A stretch of DNA of 64,000 nucleotides from Aureobasidium sp. EXF-3400 (taxonomy: Eukaryota; Ascomycota; Dothideomycetes; Dothideales; Saccotheciaceae). This document shows positions 56,172-64,000 of the stretch, one piece after another (position 1 is the stretch's first letter; each line of letters starts with the position of its first letter). The notes below the pieces were generated by a model that was not told where the DNA came from, made no database searches, and saw only the letters and a program-made list of their open reading frames with translations. Both the position numbers and the translations under genes were made by a program. The stretch is taken from assembly GCA_024195585.1 (NCBI GenBank), contig SWBL01000094.1, positions 62,001-126,000 on the forward strand, in the 5' to 3' direction.

Positions 56172-56608
56172 CGCAATATCGACATACCTGGAGCACGACT
56201 GACGCTACCCTCGATAACTTGCATTTCTATGCTGTTTTACAACAGGCGAGTACGAGGGCTACATGTTCTCGATCGAAGAGACCTTCGAGTTATCCTTTTC
56301 GCACATCACGTCTCTTTCAGGACGAGCAATTTAAGTTGTGTGTCTGAGCACTTCTCAACACTTCGACCATGGAGAAAATCGAAGAAGAACGACATGAAGC
56401 GAATGAGACTACAACAGCAATCCCGTCGCAACTCAGAGCTGAATACTTCTGCGATCAAACATGAAAAACTTCCAACAAAGCCATATTCCTACCATCATTC
56501 CACCTCTCAATATCGCCACAACTCAGACCCAGCCACCGCCGAAAACTCCCTCAAACCTCCCAACTCTCCACCCCAGCACCTCCAATCGCCGCCTTTCTAT
56601 CCAACCTT
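56172..56608. other. Intergenic spacer
   Basis: About 440 bp before the TATA region of the third Pol III-type unit. The plus-strand ORF 56229-56660 overlaps that unit and lacks features. Confidence 0.4.
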
Positions 56609-56645
56609 TATATTCCTCCTAGAATCTGTCACTCATACACAAAAA

Positions 56646-56821
56646 GCTGTGGTGGTGTAGTGGCTATCACATCCCAAAAGATCTTTGTACACGTGGCACT
56701 TAACTGTGCACAAGGGTGGCAAAGATATACGGAAGGTCGCAGGTTTGAATCCTGCCCATGGTGTTCGTCTTCCTCCTTGTGGGTTCTGATTCATTCACAA
56801 AGAGGAAGATGTCTTTTTTTT
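56646..56821 (+). ncRNA. Pol III-type unit with tRNA(Val)-like head
   Basis: Bases 56646-56763 have tRNA landmarks: acceptor GCTGTGG pairing with CCATGGT (three G-U pairs), A box TGGTGTAGTGG (56653-56663), D arm GTG/CAC, a 5-nt AGGTC variable loop, and T arm GCAGG-TTTGAAT-CCTGC (56739-56755, B box). D arm and variable region read like tRNA(Val). The anticodon arm is broken: TCC... and ACGGA remain as stem ends, but between them lie ~55 nt with an ATCTTTG/CAAAGAT stem and a GCAC/GTGC hairpin, and no normal loop with U33. A tail hairpin (TCTTCCTC/GAGGAAGA plus TTGTG/CACAA, 56768-56810) precedes T8 at 56814-56821. A TATATT box at 56609 lies 37 bp upstream. It may be a decayed or repurposed tRNA. 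Confidence 0.55.
56814..56821 (+). terminator. Pol III oligo-T terminator of the tRNA(Val)-like unit
   Basis: Eight T residues just after the 13-bp tail hairpin. Confidence 0.5.
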
Positions 56822-57769
56822 GCTGGGGTTTGCTGAGGGAGCGTGGTACTTGGTTGGATGTGTGTATGAATAGGAGAGTCTCTGTTTTTTTGATCACTGA
56901 GATGTTTATGAGTTATTGGGCTTTTGACCTTTCTTGTTCGGTTTATGTTGTGTACTTATCTATACGTCTAAGTTTCTTCCGTAACACTTTGCTCTGTATC
57001 CTTCTGCGCAAGAAGTATGACTCTTGGCTCTAAGTCTCGTTCTTGTGGTTCCCCCTGCCTCTAACTATCTCCTTCCTGAGATTTGAAAACTAAAAGCATA
57101 TCTAGAAGTAGTATACTTATCTTCTACTCAATTGTGAATGTACCCATTTTTCTTCGATTACCGAAGATAAGAGAACCTCAACGTATCCAACCCTAGGTAG
57201 TCTGAACAGACTACTATTGTTCTTGTCGCTACAGTTGGTTGAAACTTACCATATCTATCGTTAGATCGCAGATGAATGAAGAACTTCAGAAAAGCAAGCA
57301 GATACAACAGTCCGGACATGGAATTTCAAGCCACGTAAGGAACCAAGTTGACGAAGAGATAACACATCACTTGCTCATGGTAAGTGTATACATTAATCAA
57401 ACGTAAGGACAGACATAAGAGGTCAATTTGTAAGGAAGTCTTTTTTTTTTTTTGGCGGGGCTTTTGAGTGACCGAGAATGTAAACAAGTTGGATCAAGCT
57501 ACGAAGAGAACACCACAGGGAGATCTGAGAAGATTCATTGATGGACTATCTATTTAACTGGTAGAGGCATTATGTTAGAAGTAGAGTTGGAGAGCGTAAG
57601 CTCAAGTACTAGATATGAAAGATTGGCTTTCTGGTTCGCTCACTTGTTCATAGTGAATTGTGGCTCAGAGAGCACAAAAAGATATGATGATATGCCTGCC
57701 TTGAAAGGCAGCTGACAGGGCCCTTGCGAAAGCTGCTTGTCGGGCCCATATTGACCGATGTGAAGTTTG
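56822..57769. other. Intergenic, AT-rich
   Basis: About 950 bp with an uninterrupted T12 run at 57440-57451. No supported ORF or RNA found. Confidence 0.4.
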
Positions 57770-59247
57770 TCAGATTGGAGCGAGGTTCCGGACCTTCTTC
57801 ATATCCCTCGAAGCATTCTCATAGATTGTTACCTGGCTCTCTCGATATCCATGGTCTTTGACTTTAGCGAGGAGCAGGACTCTCAAATTAGGGAACAGTA
57901 GTGCTTCCAGGCTCGTCAAAGTGTTCGGATCATGTTCACACAGGAGTGAACAGGCCATGAAACGACGACCAGCTGTTAGCGAGGATCTGGCAAGGAGGAA
58001 TGTGTGATGGTGACACTATCGAAGTTCAAGCAAAGATCTTGGAGCAGTGGGAGCTTTGAGATCCAAACTATTAAATATTTGTCGGTAAGCCATGGATAGT
58101 CTTTTGAGGCATACGAATTCTCTCGCGTAGACGCCCAATATCTGCGCTCAAGATGACACTTCTGCAGCCTTGACAGTCGTGAGACATAATCCATATCTGC
58201 ACGAGAAAACTCTCGGTGTTCATTGAACATGATCTTCAGGTTTGTGAGATTCGATAATCGGCTGATGGTTGGCAAGATACTGCCCAAGTTGTCGTCAATG
58301 CGGAGATCCAAATTAAGAAGAGTTTTTGGCAAGTCGGACAAAAGGGCCTTGATTGTAGATGCTTCGCCGCATATTCTCAGATCTTTGATGCTGGGGAATG
58401 GAGAAGCGCCGGTATTCTCTTGGTTGAAACGCTGCTGGAACTGAGCGTCGGCTAACCATCCATCTATATGGAGGAACTCAAGCAAAGGAAGACTTGAAAG
58501 CTGAATGAGCGCATCTGTAGATAGCGCATCTCTCAAGTCCAGATAGAGCTCCCGCAATCCAGTGCAGTGCTTAAGAAATTTGTTTCGAAGCGCAAAGGTT
58601 GTTGAAGAATGCCAGCTTTCAGTCCATGATAGTTCCTCAAGTTGGGCGATTGAACTCCCCTCCCATTCGAATACCTTGTTCATGATTCTGTTCTCAACGT
58701 AGTCCAGTCGAACGCGGCGCAGAGCTGGAAGACTCTGTAGGAATGTCAAAAACTGACCAGGTGTGACTCTACGTGTGTTAGGGCTTATAATGATGAGTGT
58801 CTGGATCTGCGTATAGCACGTTGCCATCGTTTCTAGCATCGCCGTGTCGAGTTCGCAATTCGTTTGTCGTAGCGTATGCAGCCCCTCTTGTGAATAGCGA
58901 CGAAGTTGCATGGCCGACAGAGAATCCCGCCAGAATGAGAGGTCTGTGAGTAGCGGAAAGTTCAGCCCTTCGAACAGTTTCCAGGAGTGCTTGTCATCAA
59001 GGTCCCAGCAATAGATCATGTTGGCGTAGTGTTGGCGTCGTTCTGGTGTTCGAACTTTGACCAACATTTTCTGTGTCGATTCGCGCCATAGCATGCCGAT
59101 GCTGTCGTGATAACACGCTTTGCTCACTCGAATGACAGCGAACAGAAAGGCATCGTCTCCGTCAAGATAACCGAAGATCTCTTGTCTTAGTTCAGGCGGC
59201 AGGGCATCAAAGCTGGGGACGTCTTGACGCTGTGTAGAAAGAGACAT
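57770..59247 (-). CDS. F-box protein with leucine-rich repeats
   Basis: Start chosen at 59247, placing the F-box at residues ~12-50 ('FDALPPELRQEIFGYLDGDDAFLFAVIRVSKACY'). It then carries many leucine-rich segments, such as 'LPLLTDLSFWRDSLSA', 'LPALRRVRLDYVE', 'CTGLRELYLDLRDAL' and 'LSNLTNLKIMFNEH'. Such proteins act as substrate receptors of SCF ubiquitin ligases. The frame stops at 57976, but the next 200 bases encode an obviously LRR-like end in another frame ('LTSLEALLFPNLRVLLLAKVKDHG'). A 44-bp intron (57973-58016, GTGTCA...CTAACAG) would join 58017-59247 to 57770-57972 in frame, 477 residues. The donor is weak, so a frameshift is the alternative. Confidence 0.65.
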
Positions 59248-59994
59248 GTTGAAGGGTCTTTGGTCGAGGTGTCGATTGAGGCTGATGCGTGGTAGGGTTA
59301 AATTGCACGCGTCAATGTGGTAAGCATTTACCCTGACGATAAAGTCTGGTCGGTGAACAAAGGTGTGTGTTTTGTTCAATGGTCTGATTCAGGCTGCATA
59401 CGAGTTGCGAAGTGATTGGACCAGGCGGAAGCTGATTTGTACACTGAAGTCGATGATCTGATGTCTCAACTCGATGGCACTGTTGAGTGCGAATTGATTG
59501 CGAGTGATGGAGAGGTGGGCACGGGAGAACACGCGTCAAGGTTGAATTGCGCGCTTCTGAAAGGAATGCATTCAATGTTGAGGTGATGTCAAGTCAGTAA
59601 ATCGATGCGAGTTGTGAAGGTGTTGTTTTGTCGAGTGAAGGTAGGAAACGATCGTTCGGAAGTCGCGAATGAGAATGATCAACGCTTTGGTGGCTGTGGC
59701 CGACGCGTTTGGCAGCGTTAGCAACGCGGAGTGTGTGTTTCAAACGATCGCGGAAAGTGGAGGAAACTGCGACGCAAGCTTGCAAGTCAACAAAATCACT
59801 TTGGAATGGGAAACAAGATTGATGACAAAATGTCCAATTTGATGGATTAATGATTAAGTACTAAGCGTACATTGACCCCGTCCGTGGTATAGTGCAAGAG
59901 AAGAAAATGTAGGCAACAGAGAGATACGAAAGGTAAAATAAAAAGCTTCGTCAACACATCATACACAATCTTCCTTTTCCACAGATACACTCTC
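59248..59994. other. Intergenic spacer
   Basis: 747 bp between two minus-strand genes. No supported feature. Confidence 0.4.
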
Positions 59995-60903
59995 TTACAG
60001 AGCGAGGACGGCAGCGGCCAAGAGACCAGCAGCACCGGCACCGACCTTCATGGCGGCACCAGAGTAGGAAGCGGGCATGGAGGTGGAGGCAGAAGGGCTG
60101 CTACCGGCCATGGTACCGTTGGCCATGGAGCCAGAGCCAGCCATGGTGGAGTTGGACTTGGCGGGCTTCATGGTGGCAGGGTAGGCGGCGCAGGTGGCCA
60201 TGGGGGCGAGGAGGCAGGTCTCGTCCTGGCAGATGCTTTGGAGCTGAGCACCCTGGGCAGGGATAACGGTGGTGGGGGGAGCGCAGCGGACGTTGAAGAT
60301 GGTGTTGAGGGCCTTGCCGACAACAGCGACATCATCAGAGCTGACACCGAAAGAGGTGGCAGCAAGGGCAACTTGCTGGATGAAGTAGCCGACCTCTGCA
60401 GCAGAGAGGTCCATGAATCTGTGGACAGCGGCCTGGGAGCCGAAGCCAGCGTAGCTGGGGAAGCCGGTGGCAGAGCAGCCGAGGAGAGCACCGAAGTACT
60501 GGTACAAGTGGGTCATGAGCTTGTACTGGTTGGATGAAGTGCCGTTGGAAGGCATGTTCATGGTGAGAGGGACGGCACCACCATCGTCGAGGAAGTTGAT
60601 GGAGACACCGGAGCTGCCACCACGGTTGGAGGAGGCAAGACCACCGTTGAAGTAGGGGAGGAGGTTGACCTCGGTGCCATTGTACTCGCCCTTGGCAAGA
60701 ATACCGGGGACAGCGTTCATGTTGGGCTTGGTGTAGTTACCAATGACAACAGTGTTGACGAGGAGGGTCAAGAGAGTCAATTGGTTGGCGCCAGTGTTCT
60801 CCTTGAGCAGAGCAGTGGTGTACTTGTCACAGATGGACATGTTCTGGGCAAATGCAGGAGCAGCAACGGCAGCAAGGCCGGCAACGAAAGTGGAGGCACG
60901 CAT
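59995..60903 (-). CDS. Secreted protein with probable GPI anchor, unknown family
   Basis: A 302-residue protein from the ATG at 60903. The longer frame starts 36 codons upstream, but only this ATG gives a signal peptide ('MRASTFVAGLAAVAAPAFAQ'). The mature region ('SICDKYTTALLKENTGANQLTLLTLLVNTVVIGNYTKPNMNAVPGILAKGEYNGTEVNLLPYFNGG') is a conserved-looking alpha-helical domain with six or more cysteines, N-glycosylation sites, and a Ser/Thr-rich stalk. The C-terminus ('VGAGAAGLLAAAVLAL') fits GPI attachment. Codons are strongly biased to C/G at the third position, as in highly expressed genes. Function unknown. Confidence 0.8.
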   Translation of the reverse strand: MRASTFVAGLAAVAAPAFAQNMSICDKYTTALLKENTGANQLTLLTLLVNTVVIGNYTKPNMNAVPGILAKGEYNGTEVNLLPYFNGGLASSNRGGSSGVSINFLDDGGAVPLTMNMPSNGTSSNQYKLMTHLYQYFGALLGCSATGFPSYAGFGSQAAVHRFMDLSAAEVGYFIQQVALAATSFGVSSDDVAVVGKALNTIFNVRCAPPTTVIPAQGAQLQSICQDETCLLAPMATCAAYPATMKPAKSNSTMAGSGSMANGTMAGSSPSASTSMPASYSGAAMKVGAGAAGLLAAAVLAL

Positions 60904-61856
60904 ATTGAAAGAGTGGTGGATGTGTGTGTGGTGTGTGTGAAGAAACGATCGTGGGATGAAAGAGAAGAAAGGAATAATGGTGGATTGTCTCGAGCTTATG
61001 TGGTTCTGCATTCCACGAGCTTGTGATCATTCCAAATCTAACTTTTCCCCTTAGTTGGGGAAATAAGACAGATCAACGTCAATGGCGCATAGAGAAAGAA
61101 GGAATGACATGCGGGAGGTCATCTTTCTGCGTTCATAGGAACCACTGAAGCCGTTCGTTCCTCTAACGTGTGGCTATATTGTTCCGGCAGGACAACGTCA
61201 TTGGCTTTCCTTGCTTTCTCCATACAAAGACCATACATCTTTCTGTCCTTTCGCATACCTCTGGTCGTCGATGGTCGTCGAGGAGCTGTGTTGTTGTGAG
61301 GCTGTGTTGTGTTAGAGCTGGGAACAAACTCGTTGACTTGACAAGTACCCCTGCGTGACCCAACGGCGATCTTGAAGATCGTGGACGGATCAGGGACAGC
61401 GGTGCATGTTGCGGGAAATTTTTGCGAACGGTCATGAAGCCAAATTCCAATGTTTTGGACTTACCGACCAATCAAGACGATTGTATTACGATGAGCGACG
61501 TTAAGATGGCCGTGCACCTGTGTGGAGTGCGCGGAGATTCAAGCCTCGCTTTTAAGCATACCAGTAGCCTGTCATTAGCGTGCTGTAGCGTGCCATCCAC
61601 AAGACCCAGACCACGCAGGCGAGCATTCCACATGCGAAATCAGGAGGGAAATGGGAAATTGGGATTGGTTGAAGAATGCCGAATTGGTATTTTGCCTGTT
61701 TGTGTCCCGCGCCCGTTGCGATCAATTGTCCCGAAACAACGCCAAAGACATGCGACCAGACCGAAAACAAACAAGTCCTTTCGTATAACCGTGCTAAAAG
61801 ACTGGGCAGTGTATGAACTAAAACATAGTCAGATGATGCAGAGAGTCGTGGACAAT
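60904..61856. other. Intergenic, no gene seen
   Basis: About 950 bp between two minus-strand genes. A CCAAT pentamer occurs at about 61468 on the plus strand. The plus ORF 61422-62015 overlaps the next gene and is not supported. Confidence 0.4.
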
Positions 61857-62777
61857 CTATTTGGTCGTGAAGCCGCTCTTCTTCTTCAACCACGTTTCCA
61901 TGTTCATCATTTGTGGGTGGATGGAGCGCAGGTTGGAGATGTCGGCCTTGTATCCATCAGACGCGAACCAACCGATCATATGGCCGAGCTCAGTAACCAT
62001 GTAGGTCAGGACTGAACCAAGACCCCAGAAAGTGGTACCAGCAGGAGAGCCGGTTGCGTTCTCGAAAGCCTTCGAGATTTGGGGGAAGGTAAGCTCGTCG
62101 CCAGCGAGGCCGCGCGCCTTGTGGTTCCATTCCTCGGGATGGGTGAAGGCCTGTGCTGCGAAGAAGCCAATGTCTGCGGTAGCGACCCATTGCAGAGGCT
62201 TAGTGTCGCCAAGATGGTTGTGCAGGGCGGTCAGGAAGACCTTGGTAGGGAAGCCCGGCTGTAGGTTGTCCATGAAGGCGACGGGTCGAAGTATGGTCCA
62301 GCCCATGGCTTGGGCCTTGTCGCGCAGGTGGATCTCGATAAGCTGCTTGGTCTGGAAATGAGGGATGGGAGTTGCGTTGTCCCAGCTCTCCTTGTCACCA
62401 CCACGCTCAACGCTGCTGTAGACAAAGTGCTGGACGTTGTTCTTGACACTCTCGTCAATAAGCTCGGTACCCTGCTTGACTTCGCCCTCGAAGGTCACGC
62501 CCTTGCCCATTGAGATCTGCACCGAGTAGACGCCCCAGATCGGTTGTCCGGCGACCTTGGTGGCAGCTTCGAAAAGAGCGGGTACATCATCAAGGTTTCC
62601 CTCAACGAGCTTGATGTTTGATGCTCGTGCTGCAAGCTTCTTTGCACTGCCACTATTGGAATCTCTGGTCAGGGCCAGAATAGTGAAGTCGGAAGCATTA
62701 GGGAGCTCGAGCAGAGCGTCAATGACAGAGCCGCCCTGCTTGCCAGTAGCACCGGTGATGAGGAGAACGCGTGACAT
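61857..62777 (-). CDS. NmrA-like family NAD(P)-binding protein
   Basis: A 306-residue protein from the ATG at 62777; the upstream ATG at 62882 adds a hydrophobic but non-family leader. The Rossmann motif 'LLITGATGKQGGSVIDALL' starts at residue ~5, and 'VYSVQISMGKGVTFEGEVKQGTELIDESVKNNVQHFVYSSVERGG' and 'GWTILRPVAFMDNLQP' are typical of the NmrA-like branch of atypical short-chain reductases. NmrA in Aspergillus senses NAD(P) and binds the GATA factor AreA in nitrogen repression. Members of this broad family also act as redox sensors or reductases. There is no catalytic YxxxK signature at the usual place. Exact role unknown. Confidence 0.85.
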   Translation of the reverse strand: MSRVLLITGATGKQGGSVIDALLELPNASDFTILALTRDSNSGSAKKLAARASNIKLVEGNLDDVPALFEAATKVAGQPIWGVYSVQISMGKGVTFEGEVKQGTELIDESVKNNVQHFVYSSVERGGDKESWDNATPIPHFQTKQLIEIHLRDKAQAMGWTILRPVAFMDNLQPGFPTKVFLTALHNHLGDTKPLQWVATADIGFFAAQAFTHPEEWNHKARGLAGDELTFPQISKAFENATGSPAGTTFWGLGSVLTYMVTELGHMIGWFASDGYKADISNLRSIHPQMMNMETWLKKKSGFTTK

Positions 62778-63343
62778 GATGGTGTTTGGTGGATAAAGGG
62801 TATAATTAGGGAGCAAGAGATGCAAATGCAGAGGAAGAGACAGCAGGCCCGGCGAAGGACATGGCTGCGGTATCCTTATCACATGCCAGCTCCAAGCTCA
62901 AGCTTTCATTCAGCAAGGCCGTCATCATCACCTGCTACAGGACGGACTTGGTTGGAGAGTTGTTAGGTGGATTGCAGGCAGATGCAGAATCCGAACGGGC
63001 GCGTCTTGTTGTTCCGACGCTTCGGCGTTTGGCTGGAGCGAAGCTGGACGACGATCACCGGATCCCCAACTCGTTCCAACGCAGCTTCTTCGCATCTGCG
63101 CAAGACGGGCGTGCTTCAAGGGCGTGGTAGTGCAAAATGCAGCGCTTCGGAGAATTAAACGCTGATCATAGACGTGCTAAGTAGTCGGTGTCACTGACCT
63201 GGTAGAAAACATGCCGTGCTCGTACTCCCTCCCTATCGTCGACCTGCCCGGACAAGTCCTTTCTCGCCAAATACATCTGCAAGATAACACAGTCGCAAGA
63301 CAGCACAGTTACAAGACCAAATAGCTGCAACCACAAACACACA
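62778..63343. promoter_or_regulatory. Divergent intergenic region
   Basis: 566 bp between divergent starts of the NmrA-like and SnoaL-like genes. No site assigned. Confidence 0.35.
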
Positions 63344-63901
63344 ATGGCCTCAGAAACCAGATCAACACGGCTCAACACAGCCTACTCGCTGCTCGACGCT
63401 TACGGCTCTCTCTCACCAGACGCCATCCTCGACCACCTCGATGACAACTGCACACACCAGGCTCTGCCCGCCTCTTTGGGCATGCCGCCTCGCTCCAAAG
63501 AAGAGTTCAGAGGTCACGCTCAAGGCATTACCTCCATCTTCACCACTTTCGCCATGGTCCCGCAAAACATCTACGAGGACGAAGACAACAACGCCGTAGT
63601 CATCCACGCCATGATGGATGGCCAGCTGAACAAGCCCGGCATGGGTCAGTGGAAGAACGAGTGCATAATGCTGCTGCGCTTCACACCAGACGGCTCCAAG
63701 ATCATCCAGATCAGAGAGTTCGTCGACAGCGCAAAAGCCATGGAAATGCGCAACAAAGTCAAGCCCAAGAACTTCGACTCGCATGGTCCAGGCTTCATGT
63801 CCACAGTCGGCTGGGTTGTGTCCACCACTGTGCCGGTCGCCTTGGCCGGCGCCGCCGTCCTCTTCTTCACCGGAAGAAAGGACTTGCTACGAATGAGATA
63901 A
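63344..63901 (+). CDS. SnoaL/NTF2-like protein with C-terminal membrane helix
   Basis: A 185-residue single-exon protein. Residues ~8-135 form an NTF2/SnoaL-like cone fold: an N-terminal helix ('RLNTAYSLLDAYGSLSPDAILDHLDDNCTHQALPASL'), then strands ending in 'ECIMLLRFTPDGSKIIQIREFVDSAKAMEM', as in fungal polyketide-type cyclases and ketosteroid-isomerase-like proteins. Residues ~155-176 ('VVSTTVPVALAGAAVLFFTG') form a membrane helix with a basic tail, a tail-anchor arrangement that is unusual for the fold. It could be an enzyme or a ligand-binding protein; the substrate is unknown. Confidence 0.75.
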   Translation: MASETRSTRLNTAYSLLDAYGSLSPDAILDHLDDNCTHQALPASLGMPPRSKEEFRGHAQGITSIFTTFAMVPQNIYEDEDNNAVVIHAMMDGQLNKPGMGQWKNECIMLLRFTPDGSKIIQIREFVDSAKAMEMRNKVKPKNFDSHGPGFMSTVGWVVSTTVPVALAGAAVLFFTGRKDLLRMR

Positions 63902-64000
63902 GCAAGCAAATCGCTGCATGCCAATGCTTACGCTACATGTATAATGCCCCGAATAATCTACAAAACTTGTTGCCTCGTCTACAATACCTGTGGCCGTCAA

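Noticed and set aside
57440..57451. T12 run as a Pol III terminator
   Set aside because: No A/B boxes or hairpin precede it at a suitable distance on the plus strand; treated as simple low complexity.
1..64000. CRISPR arrays, insertion sequences, operons, riboswitches
   Set aside because: No spaced direct repeats, transposase genes or bacterial signals; the gene structure is eukaryotic.

Overview
The window is nuclear DNA of a filamentous ascomycete (Pezizomycotina; Dothideomycetes is my guess from overall gene content and compactness, not a firm call). The evidence is eukaryotic: almost all introns are 45-85 bp with GT...AG ends and CTAAC-like branch sites, intergenic spaces are short, and the families are typically fungal (Zn2Cys6 regulator, BUD32, PPG1-type phosphatase, LEU5 carrier, NmrA-like protein, GPI-type serine/threonine-rich secreted proteins). 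I assembled about 31 protein genes, most of them by joining exons across phase-checked introns. I saw no transposon, CRISPR array, rRNA or clustered biosynthetic pathway.

Layout. 1-6 kb: 3' part of a fungal protein with a helical N-terminal domain, a small F-box-like protein, a PI-PLC X-domain protein with a C-terminal membrane segment, and a Zn2Cys6 regulator. 6-9.5 kb: BUD32 (KEOPS kinase), a tail-to-tail FrnE/DsbA-type protein, and a secreted GPI-type protein. 10.1-10.35 kb: first copy of an unidentified Pol III-type RNA. 10.5-15.5 kb: MFS transporter, ALG3, EIF1AD-like protein. 15.9-26.1 kb: ARC1-like tRNA-binding cofactor, PRP22 helicase and a 1415-residue disordered protein. 26.6-28.2 kb: ATP synthase subunit f and complex I NDUFS4 subunit, back to back on a 195-bp promoter. 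28.3-31.8 kb: an unknown 240-residue protein and AP-3 beta. 32.0-32.2 kb: second copy of the RNA. 33-41 kb: Pro/Gln-rich protein, PPG1, GNAT acetyltransferase, secreted SGNH esterase. 41.4-46.4 kb: WD40 protein of about 1609 residues. 48.5-56.2 kb: small unknown protein, MT-A70/METTL4-type methyltransferase, LEU5 carrier, CsbD-like stress protein, small membrane protein. 56.6-56.8 kb: a third Pol III-type unit with a tRNA(Val)-like head. 57.8-63.9 kb: F-box/LRR protein, secreted GPI-type protein, NmrA-like protein, SnoaL/NTF2-like protein.

The protein genes are mostly unrelated housekeeping functions. The one clear functional pairing is the divergent ATP synthase/complex I pair. The strongest novelty candidate is the two-copy RNA at 10153-10344 and 32013-32202. 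It has a shared upstream TATA region, tRNA-like A and B boxes, a 41-nt block identical in both copies that folds as a hairpin, a terminal hairpin whose loop differs while the stem is kept, and an oligo-T terminator. The 56.6-kb unit has the same general plan (A/B boxes, tail hairpin, T-run) without clear sequence similarity.
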